From: Rhodococcus gordoniae
Lineage (GTDB): Bacteria > Actinomycetota > Actinomycetes > Mycobacteriales > Mycobacteriaceae
Direction of reading: 5' to 3'
Length of the DNA stretch: 64,000 nucleotides
Assembly: GCF_001646655.1 (NCBI RefSeq)
Contig: NZ_LPZN01000017.1
Coordinates: 62,001-126,000, forward strand
Shown here: in pieces, positions 54,632 to 63,898 of the stretch
How positions within the stretch are numbered: the stretch's first letter is position 1
Layout of the letters: each line of letters begins with the position of its first letter
Position numbers and translations under genes: made by a program
Notes under the pieces: generated by a model
Database searches by the model: none
What the model was told of the DNA's origin: nothing
The model's input: the letters and a program-made list of their open reading frames with translations, nothing else

Positions 54632-55539
54632 TGGCGCCCAAGGGTGGGCGCGCAAACTTCGCCTCTTTGGTCGGAGCAGTAGGCGACAACTCTCCGGTAG
54701 ACCGTAAGCGCACTCCCACACCGTACAAGGTTGTTGCCCGGCCCGTCGAAGGTCAACTGCTCGCTGATGTTCCCGTCGGCCGGCTCGTTGCCAACCCCAG
54801 AAACCCACGCGACGAACTCGGGGACCTGTCCGACCTGGCTACGATCGTCGACCGGCAACTGCAACCGGGAACCGTCGTCAGCCGCGCAGCCTGGCTGAAA
54901 CTGTGGCCCGAAGACGAAGACGATATCGGCACTGCCGAGTACATCGTCGTCAACGGCAACCGTCGTCTCGCTGCCGCCCAGAAGTACGGGCGCCCCGGAC
55001 TCGATGTCGTCCTGCGCGACAGCATCGCCACCGATAGAGGAGAGATTCTCTGGGCTGCAACAAGTGAGAACATCGACCGCCGTGACTTCGACGTCCTCGA
55101 AGAAGCCAAGGCCGTCGAGCTGATGGTCTCCGAGTTCGGCAGCGCCGACGCAGCAGCGAAGAAACTCGGCCGCTCCAAAGGCTGGGTGTCCCAGCGCCGC
55201 GCCCTGCTCAAACTCGCACCCGAACTTCAAGCAGCCCTGCGCGCAGGCGATCTCGCCGTTCGTCAAGCCCGGTCTCTGGCCCGAGTTCCGCTCGAGGAAC
55301 AGGTCGCGGCATGGCAAGCGGCACAAAATTCTGAGCCGGAACCCGAAGTCGAGCCTGAGGCTTCGGATTCGGAGGAGCCACAGCCGAAAGAGCCTGCGAG
55401 CAAGCTCGAGCCGGTGGACAAGGTGGCTCAGGCACTCAAACGACTCGGCGCAGATCCGGATGTGCTTGCCGCGGCAGTGCGTAAGCACTTCACCGATGAC
55501 GAGCGCCGCAAGCTCATCGATGCGCTCGAGCTCCGGTAG
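54631..55539 (+). CDS. parB: ParB-family centromere-binding protein
   Basis: A 302-residue ParB. The N-terminal CTP-binding fold shows VANPRNPRDELGDLSDLA, VVNGNRRLAAAQKYG (GxRR box) and TSENIDRRDFDVLEEAKAV (ENxxR box). The central HTH is GSADAAAKKLGRSKGWVSQR. An acidic linker (EPEPEVEPEASDSEEPQP) leads to a C-terminal helical dimerisation segment. It would load onto a parS-like site and clamp DNA; the palindrome array upstream of parA is the obvious target. ATG 54631 overlaps the parA stop. Confidence 0.92.
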   Translation: MAPKGGRANFASLVGAVGDNSPVDRKRTPTPYKVVARPVEGQLLADVPVGRLVANPRNPRDELGDLSDLATIVDRQLQPGTVVSRAAWLKLWPEDEDDIGTAEYIVVNGNRRLAAAQKYGRPGLDVVLRDSIATDRGEILWAATSENIDRRDFDVLEEAKAVELMVSEFGSADAAAKKLGRSKGWVSQRRALLKLAPELQAALRAGDLAVRQARSLARVPLEEQVAAWQAAQNSEPEPEVEPEASDSEEPQPKEPASKLEPVDKVAQALKRLGADPDVLAAAVRKHFTDDERRKLIDALELR

Positions 55540-55593
55540 GCACGACTCGGAGACGGCGCCGGTGGATCGCAGAAGGACTGCAGTGGTGAGCCG

Positions 55594-57408
55594 ATGAGCG
55601 GAATCGACGACCAGATCGCCCTTTTCGATCTCGATCCCGAATCCGAAGAGCCGACGGTCGAGGCACCTGTCTCCGAAGAACCGACGTCCGACACGCCCGA
55701 TACGCCGCCGGAAGATCTGTCGGCCACCGACGCTGACACCGCCGCATCCGACGAGGATGTTGCCGCCGGCACCGACCAGGTGCCGGATCTTCCGGCCGAG
55801 TCTCGACCATGGGAGTCGCTACCTGTCACCGAGGATGCGGACGGTCACGCCATCATCGTCACCGCCGAAGCCACCTACACACCGTCGGGTGCCCGTCTGA
55901 CCGGACCGGTCGACTCGATCGAGAAGCTGGACAAGCTGCTGCACTGGGCAGCATTGACTCCGCACGGACTCACTGCACAGGTGTGGTTCGTCGGGATCGA
56001 CTCGTGCGCCCAGCTCGGTTGGACGATCGACCCCGGCAGTGAAGACGACGTCGACGACCTCGAACAACTCCGCCAACGCGCTGCGACCGAGCTGACCCAC
56101 GCTATCGCTGCCACTCTGCCGCCTCTGATCGCTGCAGGTTGGGAACTGCGCGGCGATCCCGGCTACGTCATCCATCTCCTCCGCAAGGTCGGTAAAGCCA
56201 CTCAGATGGTCGATCTCGTCCTCGAGCCCTACGTGTGGACCTACTGGAACAAGGACTTCGGCTGGGGTAACCGCGTCGGAGACATGGGCATCCTAGGCAA
56301 CCCCGCTGCCGGTACCTACCTGCCCGACGACGACCGTCCCGCCGCCCGCGAACTCGGCCGCCGCCTGGCCTGGTCCGTCAAGCACCTCGACACCCTGCCG
56401 GGCCCGACCCCCGCCCGCACCGGTGCCGCCGTACTGGACAAGATCCGTCGCGAACGCCTCCGCACCGGCAAAGGCATCGTCGTCACGGCCGGCGGGCCCC
56501 TCCCACCGATCGCCGACGCCCCACGCGGGGACCTCGAACCGGCCGCCGGCTGGTCCCGTATCCCCGACGCCGACGACCTCGATGGTGCCTCCGCGCTGGT
56601 CACCATCGACCAGCGCGCCGCGTATCTGGCTTCGGCGGGCATGCTGTCGTTCGGCTACGGCCGGATCCGCAATCTCGTCGGTGACGATGCCGCAGCCGCC
56701 GCAGCAGTCGACAAGCCGGCTTTCGGCCTCTGGCGCGTGACTCTGCCCGCCGCAGCGCAATTCGGTCTACCGGAGAAGCTGCCGCTACCGCATCCGGCGA
56801 TGCTCGACGACCGGCCGGTACAGACATGGATCACTACCGTCAGTCTCGACGGACTGTGCGCGCCCATCGCCGACGGGGGAATGGGGCTCGATGCCGACGA
56901 CCTCGACGTCACCGAGGCCTGGGTCTACGAGGAACAAGGTCGCGCCCTGGACAAGTGGGCGAAAGTGTTGCGCGAGGCCCGCACGGTCGCCGTCGGCACC
57001 GGCGACGTTGCCATGAAACGTTTTCTCGGCGCCTGCTACAAGGGCTATGTCGGTCGGATGGTCAATCCGGACATGTGGACCGCGACTCGCATGCACCACC
57101 ACCACCAGCCGTTGTGGCGAGCGGCGATCATGGCGCACTGCCGCTGGCGTGGCCGTCGCGTCGCGATGCGCATCGCCCGTGAGACCGGGCGCTGGCCGAT
57201 CCGCACCATGACCGACTCCTGGGTGTATCTGGTGGGGGAGGGGCAGACCCTTGCCGACGACAGCGACGCGCTGGGCAAGATGACCCTGGAAAAGCACATC
57301 GATCTCACCGATGAGATGCTGCTGGCCTTCGCAGGAGCCGAGACCACCCACGAGGTTCGTCTGGCGATCGCCGCTGCCTACGGCACCGACACCGACAAGG
57401 GGGAGTAG
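55594..57408 (+). CDS. 604-residue plasmid protein with family-B DNA polymerase palm motifs
   Basis: The first 70 residues are acidic and disordered. Three motifs then follow in order. TIDQRAAYLAS (Asp339, Tyr344) fits polymerase motif A, D-x4-Y. MKRFLGACYKGYVGRM (Lys475, Tyr482) fits motif B, K-x6-Y. TMTDSWVYLVG (Asp541) fits motif C, whose usual DTDS has lost its first Asp. From memory, phi29 polymerase has Asp249, Lys383 and Asp458, a closely similar spacing. I see no 3'-5' exonuclease motif. The gene lies 54 bases after parB and abuts a Tpg-like gene. An alternative is a telomere-associated (Tap-like) DNA-binding protein. Polymerase activity is inferred. Confidence 0.6.
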   Translation: MSGIDDQIALFDLDPESEEPTVEAPVSEEPTSDTPDTPPEDLSATDADTAASDEDVAAGTDQVPDLPAESRPWESLPVTEDADGHAIIVTAEATYTPSGARLTGPVDSIEKLDKLLHWAALTPHGLTAQVWFVGIDSCAQLGWTIDPGSEDDVDDLEQLRQRAATELTHAIAATLPPLIAAGWELRGDPGYVIHLLRKVGKATQMVDLVLEPYVWTYWNKDFGWGNRVGDMGILGNPAAGTYLPDDDRPAARELGRRLAWSVKHLDTLPGPTPARTGAAVLDKIRRERLRTGKGIVVTAGGPLPPIADAPRGDLEPAAGWSRIPDADDLDGASALVTIDQRAAYLASAGMLSFGYGRIRNLVGDDAAAAAAVDKPAFGLWRVTLPAAAQFGLPEKLPLPHPAMLDDRPVQTWITTVSLDGLCAPIADGGMGLDADDLDVTEAWVYEEQGRALDKWAKVLREARTVAVGTGDVAMKRFLGACYKGYVGRMVNPDMWTATRMHHHHQPLWRAAIMAHCRWRGRRVAMRIARETGRWPIRTMTDSWVYLVGEGQTLADDSDALGKMTLEKHIDLTDEMLLAFAGAETTHEVRLAIAAAYGTDTDKGE

Positions 57409-58203
57409 ATGGCGCTGCACCTCCCGAAACCCCGGTCGAAAGCGGTGCCGCAGAAAACTGTCGGTCTCGACGGCATGAAGGTCACCGTCGCCGCCGCGGC
57501 AGCCGCCGGTGTCGCCAAGGCACAGGAAACCAGCACAGGCCTGGCCGGCTTGACCTCGCGAGTCTCGGTCAGACAGATCCGCACCGAGATCGGCAACGAG
57601 GGACTGCGGCAGGCATCCATCGACGCCGGTCGCACTCCACCATCGGACCGAACGCTGCGCCGTTGGGTTCAGCAAGGCCGCATCCCCCATGCCGAGGTGG
57701 CCGAGTTGGCCCAGCGTCGCGCTGCCATCGCACGGCTCGGTGGAGTGAACAAGGTAGCGAGGAAGATCGGCCGCAGCCCCTCCTCGGTGCGTAAGTACAT
57801 CTCCGGCAAGACCAACGAACTGCGCAACGACGCACGGTCGAAACTTAAGGACGTCAAGGCCAAGGACGTCATGGGTAAGGCCGGGGTCTTCAACCCCGAC
57901 GGCACACCGAAGATTGCCACCATTCGCGTCACCGGCCGTGTCCATGTACGCAACGGTGATGAGGCCGGATACGACTACCGCACCCGCACACTGGACTTCG
58001 GCAACTCGGACGTCCCGTTCAGCGCCGTCGAATCGGAAGCGTTGGCGGCGGCGCTTGCCAACGACGACCAAGCCCGAGTCGTCGCCATCCTCGAACGCCA
58101 CGCGACGATCGACTATCCCGAGAACAAAGGGTTCGACGTCTACAGTGACCAGTTCGGTTTCCACTTCGACGCAATCGACAGCATCGACGTCACCTGGCAC
58201 TGA
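57409..58203 (+). CDS. HTH protein resembling actinobacterial telomere terminal proteins (Tpg-like)
   Basis: 264 residues. A central HTH reads LGGVNKVARKIGRSPSSVRK and is followed by a basic linker. The C-terminal alpha/beta region (ATIRVTGRVHVRNGDEAGYD, ending IDSIDVTWH) parallels the thumb-like half of Streptomyces Tpg in layout: HTH, basic stretch, then beta strands and a closing D/E-x-I-x-x-I-D segment. It is longer than Tpg (about 185 residues). ATG 57409 directly follows the stop of the polymerase-like gene, so the two are co-expressed. A plain transcriptional regulator cannot be excluded. Confidence 0.55.
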   Translation: MALHLPKPRSKAVPQKTVGLDGMKVTVAAAAAAGVAKAQETSTGLAGLTSRVSVRQIRTEIGNEGLRQASIDAGRTPPSDRTLRRWVQQGRIPHAEVAELAQRRAAIARLGGVNKVARKIGRSPSSVRKYISGKTNELRNDARSKLKDVKAKDVMGKAGVFNPDGTPKIATIRVTGRVHVRNGDEAGYDYRTRTLDFGNSDVPFSAVESEALAAALANDDQARVVAILERHATIDYPENKGFDVYSDQFGFHFDAIDSIDVTWH

Positions 58204-58314
58204 CCGACGCTCTCGTTCCTGTTGCGGAATGAATGCAGGCGCGCAACCCGCTGACTCAGCGCTGGGGCTGTCCATATCGTCCAGCGGGTGTGATCCTGCT
58301 CGGCAGGCCGAATG

Positions 58315-58480
58315 TCAGCTCAGACGTTCGAGCACCATCACCATGCCCTGATCGCCACCGACGCACATCGTCTCGACACCGAACTGCTTGTCGTGGGTGC
58401 GCAGGTTGTTGATGGGCGTCGCCCTTGCGTGCTCGTCCGATCGGCGACCGTATGGCGGACACGATGACAGCTTCGGGCAT
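58315..58480 (-). pseudogene. Acetyl-CoA acetyltransferase (thiolase) remnant with internal deletion
   Basis: The start reads MPEAVIVSAIRSPIGRARKG, the thiolase N-terminus. After codon 20 the frame is wrong; in the next frame the C-terminus follows at once: TPINNLRTHDKQFGVETMCV, GGDQGMVMVLERLS, stop. About 340 residues, including both catalytic Cys regions, were deleted. The remnant lies 24 bases beyond the acyl-CoA dehydrogenase stop, the usual place of a thiolase in such operons. Confidence 0.75.
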
Positions 58481-58504
58481 GGTGTACTCCTGACAATAGC
58501 GGGG

Positions 58505-59650
58505 TCACAGGCCGAGGTCGCGGCCGATGAGTTCTTTCATGATCTCGTTGGATCCGGCCCAGATCTTGGTGACCCGGGCGTCTTTCCAGGCTCGGGCGAC
58601 ACGGTATTCGTTCATGAACCCGTAGCCGCCGTGCAACTGGACGCAGTGATCGAGCACGTCGTTCTGTATCTCGGCGGACCACCATTTGGTCTTGGCGGCG
58701 TCGACGGCAGTGAGGGTGCCGTCGACGTGCGCCACAATGGCCTGGTCGACGAAGGCCTGGGCGGCTTCGACCTTGGTGACCAGTTCGGCGAGCAGGAACT
58801 TGTTGTGCTGGAACGAGCCGATCGGCCGGCCGAAGGCGTTGCGGTCCTTGGTATAAGCGATCGTTTCACGCAGGATCTGGTCGACGTGGGCGATGTTGGA
58901 GACCGCGCAGCCCAGGCGTTCCTGGGGGAGGCGATCCATCATGTGTGTGAAACCGCGGTCCACCTCGCCGATCACAGCGCTCTCGTCGAGGCGCACGTTG
59001 TCGAAGAACAGTTCGGCAGTGTCGGATTCGGGTTGGCCCACCTTGTCGAGCTTGCGGCCGCGGGTGAAACCGGGGGTGCCGGTTTCGACTCCGAACAGAG
59101 TGATGCCGCGGGCGCCGGCGCCAGGGGTGGTGCGGGCGGCGACGACAACCAGATCGGCGGAACAACCATTGGTGATGAAAGCTTTCGATCCGTTGAGCAC
59201 CCAGCCGTTACCATCTCGGACCGCGGTGGTCTTCAGATTCGCCAGGTCGGTGCCGCCGGAAGGTTCGGTCATGGCGATGGCCGTGAGGATTTCGCCGCTG
59301 CAGAAACCCGGCAGCCAACGGCGGCGTTGGTTCTCGGTGGTCAGTTCGGTCAGATACGGGGCGACGACGTCGATGTGGATACCCAGACACGACGACAGGG
59401 AGGCCGAGATCCGGGCGAACTCCTCGGTGATCACTGCGGTATATCGGTAGTCGGAAGCCTCCGATCCACCATATGTTTCGGGGATCCGCAGACCGAGGAA
59501 GCCGTGCTTGCCGGCTTCGATCCACACATCCCGAGGCACCGCCCGATCCTCGACGAAGTGTTCGGTGCGGGGCGAGACCTGGCGGTGCAGGAACTCACGG
59601 ACCGACGACCGAAAAAGTTCGTGGTCGTGGTCGTAGAGGGTCCGATCCAT
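58505..59650 (-). CDS. Acyl-CoA dehydrogenase
   Basis: A 381-residue FAD enzyme: IAMTEPSGGTDLANLKTTA, NGSKAFITNGCSADLVVVAA, RNAFGRPIGSFQHNKFLLAE and the C-terminal LHGGYGFMNEYRVARAWKDA, then IWAGSNEIMKELIGRDLGL. It oxidises an acyl-CoA in a beta-oxidation-like route. ATG 59650 has a strong AAGGAGG; a longer open frame upstream is not part of the protein. It follows the YeiH gene after 137 bases and precedes the broken thiolase. Confidence 0.93.
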   Translation of the reverse strand: MDRTLYDHDHELFRSSVREFLHRQVSPRTEHFVEDRAVPRDVWIEAGKHGFLGLRIPETYGGSEASDYRYTAVITEEFARISASLSSCLGIHIDVVAPYLTELTTENQRRRWLPGFCSGEILTAIAMTEPSGGTDLANLKTTAVRDGNGWVLNGSKAFITNGCSADLVVVAARTTPGAGARGITLFGVETGTPGFTRGRKLDKVGQPESDTAELFFDNVRLDESAVIGEVDRGFTHMMDRLPQERLGCAVSNIAHVDQILRETIAYTKDRNAFGRPIGSFQHNKFLLAELVTKVEAAQAFVDQAIVAHVDGTLTAVDAAKTKWWSAEIQNDVLDHCVQLHGGYGFMNEYRVARAWKDARVTKIWAGSNEIMKELIGRDLGL

Positions 59651-59787
59651 GAGAAATCCTCCTTGCGGGAACCCCGTCGTGAAGTGAACAGAAGCGATGT
59701 GATGGCTGGGTCGACATGGGGCCGAGGGAGAGCCCGACGATCTCTCGCCGTACGACGCGCCATGCACCCGAGATTCGGTAGGACTGC

Positions 59788-60867
59788 TCAGGCCACGATC
59801 GCCACACCGAGAAGCGCAACAAGCAGCACCCACCCGGTGGCGGCGGCGGCGAGGATGAACGGCCGCGGACCGACCGAGCGCAGCAGACTCAGCCGGACTC
59901 CGATTCCGAGCCCGAACATCGCCGTGGTCAACAAGGCCGATTGAACGAGCGCGGCCTGGTCGACGACGACGTCGGGGAGCAGCCCCGACGACCGGACTGC
60001 CACCAATGCGAGGAACCCGAGGACGAAGACCGGGACCAGCGGCGGTCGCGTGCCGACCGTCGCGCCGTTCGTTCCCTTCTCGCGGCAACGGCGTCGCTGC
60101 ACGAGCCCGAAATAAGCCATGGCCGGGGCCAGCATCAGCACACGCGCAAGCTTGACCACAGTGGCCACGGCAAGTGCACTGCCGCCGATCACACCGCCGG
60201 CGGCGACCACCTGCGCGACCTCATGGATCGAACCGCCGGCGAGGATTCCGGCCTGTAGATCGTTCATCCCCATGATGTGTGCCAGCAGCGGGATACCGGG
60301 GATCATCGCAGTGCCGAAGACGACGACGAGCGCGATGGACGTGAGGGTCTCCTCGTCCTTCGCGTCGACCACACCGTCGGCGGCGGCCACAGCAGCCGCA
60401 CCGCAGATCGAGAATCCGCACGCGATGAGGACTCGTTGAGTCCACGACAAGCCGAGGAGCCTGCCCAGGTACATCGTTCCCGTGATGCCGAGCGTGACGA
60501 TCGCGATGACGACACCGATGACACCCCACCCCAGTTCGATGATGTCGCTGAACATCAATTGGAGTCCGAGGACAGCGATGCCGAGACGGAGCAATCGTTT
60601 GGTCGAGAATTCCACCCCGGGCCGGATCCACGCGGGCAACGAGACCAGATTGGCTGCCAGCGCCCCGAGGACGATGGCGATCAGCATCGGGTTCACGGCC
60701 GGTATCAGACCACCGAGCAACAGCGCGGTCCCGGCGCCGGCGACGCACAGCGCGATCCCAGCGGTCAGAGCGATAGCTCGGGAATGCGCGCGCGGCGTAG
60801 TCTCGGGCGTCGTGTCGGACTGTGCGGCGACGGGCAATTCCGGTGTCACGTGCAGATCGCCGATCAT
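59788..60867 (-). CDS. YeiH-family (PSE) putative sulfate/sulfite exporter
   Basis: A 359-residue membrane protein with about ten spans. Family motifs are VNPMLIAIVLGALAANLV, RPGVEFSTKRLLRLGIAVLG, ACGFSICGAAAVAAADGVVD and GGSIHEVAQVVAAGGVIG. Characterised relatives are few; TauZ-like members are linked to export of sulfate or sulfite formed from sulfonates. ATG 60867 overlaps the acyl-CoA ligase stop (ATGA), so it is firmly part of the acid-activation operon. Confidence 0.88.
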   Translation of the reverse strand: MIGDLHVTPELPVAAQSDTTPETTPRAHSRAIALTAGIALCVAGAGTALLLGGLIPAVNPMLIAIVLGALAANLVSLPAWIRPGVEFSTKRLLRLGIAVLGLQLMFSDIIELGWGVIGVVIAIVTLGITGTMYLGRLLGLSWTQRVLIACGFSICGAAAVAAADGVVDAKDEETLTSIALVVVFGTAMIPGIPLLAHIMGMNDLQAGILAGGSIHEVAQVVAAGGVIGGSALAVATVVKLARVLMLAPAMAYFGLVQRRRCREKGTNGATVGTRPPLVPVFVLGFLALVAVRSSGLLPDVVVDQAALVQSALLTTAMFGLGIGVRLSLLRSVGPRPFILAAAATGWVLLVALLGVAIVA

Positions 60868-62441
60868 CCCCGAACACCTTGCAGTTGGGGTTCTGCTGCG
60901 GCGAGTTCGCGCTTGAGGATCTTGCCTGTGGCGGTCGTCGGCAGGATAGTGGTGAATTCGATTGCTCGCGGATATTTGTAGGCCGCCATCTGGTCTCGGC
61001 ACCAGACGATCAATTCTTCTTCGGTGATCTGCGCACCGGGTTCGAGGATGACGAAGGCCTTGACCTCTTCACCGTGGGTGGGGTGGGGGACCCCGACCAC
61101 CGCAGCGAGCGAGACCGCATCGTGGGTGATCAGTACTTCTTCGATCTCGCGGGGGTAGACGTTGAAGCCGCCACGGATGATCAGGTCCTTCGCTCGGTCG
61201 ACGATGTAGTAGAAGCCGTCGGCGTCCCGCCGCGCGAGGTCGCCGGTGCGCAGCCAACCGTCCCGCATCACCTCGTCGGTGGCCTCGGGTCGCCCGAGAT
61301 ATCCGGACATGACGTTGTGGCCGCGCACCGCGAGTTCTCCAATGACGCCGGGATCGGTAAGGGTGTTCCAGCTCGCGTCGACGAGCCGAGCTTCCACACC
61401 CCACACCGGTACCCCGATCGATCCCGGTCGTGGATCCCGTTCCGGGTCACTGAACAGCGCCAACGGTGAGGTCTCGGACAACCCGTAACCTTCGAGGATC
61501 TGTACGCCGAATCGTTCGGAGAATCGGGTCAGAATCTCCACCGGAAGCGCTGCGCCGCCGGAGATCGCCCGGCGCATCGTCGCGGCGATCCGTTCGACGT
61601 CGACGTTCTCGTCCACCGCATTGAGCAGGCCCCAGTACATCGTCGGGACGCCGGCGAAGACGGTGACACCCTCAGCGGTCATCACGTCCAGCACAGCACG
61701 GGCGTCGAAGCGAGGCAGGAGCACCAAGGTGGCGCCGACCGACAATCCCGCATTCATCATCACGGTCTGTCCGAACGAATGGAACAGCGGAAGCGTGACC
61801 AGATAGGTGTCGTGGCGTACCGGGTTGCTGTCGAACAGTCGGTTGGCGGTGATCGCGTTCATCACCATGTTCGAGTGAGAGAGCTCGGCCCCCTTGGCTT
61901 TTCCAGTGGTTCCGCTGGTGTAGAGGATCACTGCGGTGTCCTGCGGCTCACGCACCGCCGACACGAACTCTGCCGGCAGGCCCGCCAGAGCTGCGTCGAG
62001 TCGTTGCACGCCGCCGGTTCCGGCATCACCGCCCTCGCCGACCACGAACAGCTCCCGGCACATCGGCGCCGATGCGAACGCGGTTCGCCCGCCCTCGCCG
62101 ATCTGCAGGTCCGGTCCGCCTTCGAAGCAGAAGTAGGCCAGAGCGCCGGAATCGTCGAGATGGTAGGCGATCTCACGGCTCTTGAGCATGATGTTCAGCG
62201 GCACTACGACGGCCCCGGCTTTGAGGATGCCGTAGTAGACGATCGCGAATTCCGGCACGTTGGGAAACGACATGGCCACGGTGTCACCGGGCGTGATACC
62301 TCGCTCGACCAGCAGGTTCGCTACCTGGTTCGCGCGGGCGTCGAGTTCGCCGTAACTGATCCGGGTGTTTCCGATCACCACGGCATCGCGGTGCGGGTAC
62401 CGGCGGGCGGAATCCTCCAGAAGAACGGACAGGTTGAGCAT
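60864..62441 (-). CDS. Acyl-CoA synthetase (AMP-forming)
   Basis: A 525-residue adenylate-forming ligase: ILYTSGTTGKAKGAELSHSN (P-loop), GYGLSETSPLALFSDPERD, WLRTGDLARRDADGFYYIVD, RAKDLIIRGGFNVYPREIEE and the catalytic Lys in LPTTATGKILKRELA. Length and motifs fit medium- or long-chain acyl, or aryl, CoA ligases. It activates an acid to its CoA thioester. The gene lies 13 bases after CoA-transferase subunit B, and its stop overlaps the YeiH start. Confidence 0.94.
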   Translation of the reverse strand: MLNLSVLLEDSARRYPHRDAVVIGNTRISYGELDARANQVANLLVERGITPGDTVAMSFPNVPEFAIVYYGILKAGAVVVPLNIMLKSREIAYHLDDSGALAYFCFEGGPDLQIGEGGRTAFASAPMCRELFVVGEGGDAGTGGVQRLDAALAGLPAEFVSAVREPQDTAVILYTSGTTGKAKGAELSHSNMVMNAITANRLFDSNPVRHDTYLVTLPLFHSFGQTVMMNAGLSVGATLVLLPRFDARAVLDVMTAEGVTVFAGVPTMYWGLLNAVDENVDVERIAATMRRAISGGAALPVEILTRFSERFGVQILEGYGLSETSPLALFSDPERDPRPGSIGVPVWGVEARLVDASWNTLTDPGVIGELAVRGHNVMSGYLGRPEATDEVMRDGWLRTGDLARRDADGFYYIVDRAKDLIIRGGFNVYPREIEEVLITHDAVSLAAVVGVPHPTHGEEVKAFVILEPGAQITEEELIVWCRDQMAAYKYPRAIEFTTILPTTATGKILKRELAAAEPQLQGVRG

Positions 62442-62454
62442 GATGGGGTCGCTT

Positions 62455-63135
62455 TCAGGATTCGGACAAGGCAGTGGATTCGGCGATCGAGGACAGCGGT
62501 GCTCCGGTGGCGGCGCGCACCTGATCCTCGGTGACGCCCGGGGCGCACTCGGTCAGGACGAGGCCGTCGGCGGTCACGTCGATCACCGCGAGGTTGGTGA
62601 CGATGCGCTGGACCACGCCCTCACCGGTGAGCGGCAGCGAGCACTGCGAGACGATCTTCGGGTTGCCCTGCTTGTCGGTGTGCTCCATGAGCACGATGAC
62701 CGTGCGGGCCCCGTGGACGAGATCCATCGCCCCACCCATGCCCTTGACCATCTTGCCGGGCACCATCCAGTTCGCCAGATCACCGGTGGCCGAGACCTCC
62801 ATGCCGCCGAGCACCGCGGTGTCGATGTGGCCGCCGCGGATCATGCCGAAGCTCAGCGCCGAGTCGAAGAAGGCCGCGCCGGGATCGACCGTCACGGTCT
62901 CCTTGCCGGCGTTGATCAGATCCGGGTCGACGGCGTCCTCGGTCGGATACGGCCCGGTGCCCAGGATGCCGTTCTCGCTGTGCAAGGTCACGTGCACACC
63001 CTCGGGCAGGTAGTTGGGGATCAGTGTCGGCAACCCGATGCCGAGGTTGACGTACTCCCCCGGAGCGAGTTCGCGTGCGGCTCGCTCGGCCATCTGCGTG
63101 CGCGTCCAGCCCAGTGTCTCGACAGCTGTGGTCAT
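62455..63135 (-). CDS. 3-oxoacid CoA-transferase, subunit B
   Basis: A 226-residue class I CoA-transferase beta chain. The catalytic glutamate lies in [12 protein letters not shown]. Other motifs are [57 protein letters not shown] and [13 protein letters not shown]. It transfers CoA, typically from succinyl-CoA, to a 3-oxoacid. It follows subunit A after 4 bases. The full operon suggests CoA-linked breakdown of an acid. Confidence 0.94.
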   Translation of the reverse strand: MTTAVETLGWTRTQMAERAARELAPGEYVNLGIGLPTLIPNYLPEGVHVTLHSENGILGTGPYPTEDAVDPDLINAGKETVTVDPGAAFFDSALSFGMIRGGHIDTAVLGGMEVSATGDLANWMVPGKMVKGMGGAMDLVHGARTVIVLMEHTDKQGNPKIVSQCSLPLTGEGVVQRIVTNLAVIDVTADGLVLTECAPGVTEDQVRAATGAPLSSIAESTALSES

Positions 63136-63139
63136 GTCT

Positions 63140-63898
63140 CTACGCTCCCTTCCCGGCGCTGACGGTGCGCTTTTCGATCTGCTTGTCCTGGACGCCGGTG
63201 TGCACGACCCGGTTCACGAAGATGCCCGGCAGGTGCACCTCGCCGGGATCGATCTCGCCCGGCTCGACGAGTTCTTCGACCTGGGCGATGCACACACGGC
63301 CGGCCATGGCGGCGAGCGGGTTGAAGTTCATCGCGGCCTTGTTGAACACGAGGTTGCCCTCGGTGTCGCCCTTGAGGGCGTGGACGAGCGAGAAGTCGGC
63401 GGTGATGGACTCCTCGAGCACGTACCGCTTGCCGCGGAACTCGCGGATCTCCTTCGCCGGCGACGCCACGGCGACCGATCCGTCGGCGTGGTACTTCCAG
63501 GGCAGTCCGCCCTGCGAGATGGGGGTGCCGACCCCGGCGGGGGTGAAGAAGGCGGGGATGCCGGCGCCACCGGCGCGGAGCTTCTCGGCGAGGGTGCCCT
63601 GCGGGGTCAGCTCGACCTCGAGCTCACCCGAGAGGTACTGCCGGGCGAATTCCTTGTTCTCCCCGACGTACGACGCGGTGACCCGGCGGATACGCTTGTC
63701 TGCCAGCAGGATTCCGAGACCGTGCCCGTCGACGCCACAGTTGTTGGAGAACACCTCGAGGTCGGTGGTGCCGGTGTCGGCGATGGCCTGGATCAGGACG
63801 TCGGGGATGCCGCACAATCCGAATCCGCCCACCGCGAGAGTCGCACCGTCACGGATATCGGCGACGGCCTCCGCGGCAGTGGCGTAGAGGCCGGTCAT
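63140..63898 (-). CDS. 3-oxoacid CoA-transferase, subunit A
   Basis: A 252-residue alpha chain: [20 protein letters not shown] (CoA-binding GGFGxxGxP), [44 protein letters not shown] and [22 protein letters not shown] 63898 overlaps the stop of the upstream hydrolase gene (ATGA). It forms a heterodimer or heterotetramer with subunit B. Confidence 0.94.
   Translation of the reverse strand: MTGLYATAAEAVADIRDGATLAVGGFGLCGIPDVLIQAIADTGTTDLEVFSNNCGVDGHGLGILLADKRIRRVTASYVGENKEFARQYLSGELEVELTPQGTLAEKLRAGGAGIPAFFTPAGVGTPISQGGLPWKYHADGSVAVASPAKEIREFRGKRYVLEESITADFSLVHALKGDTEGNLVFNKAAMNFNPLAAMAGRVCIAQVEELVEPGEIDPGEVHLPGIFVNRVVHTGVQDKQIEKRTVSAGKGA

Noticed and set aside
59651-60088. Upstream extension of the acyl-CoA dehydrogenase to 527 residues
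   Set aside because: ATG 59650 has a strong AAGGAGG and the family start; the extension is antisense-like and overlaps the YeiH gene.
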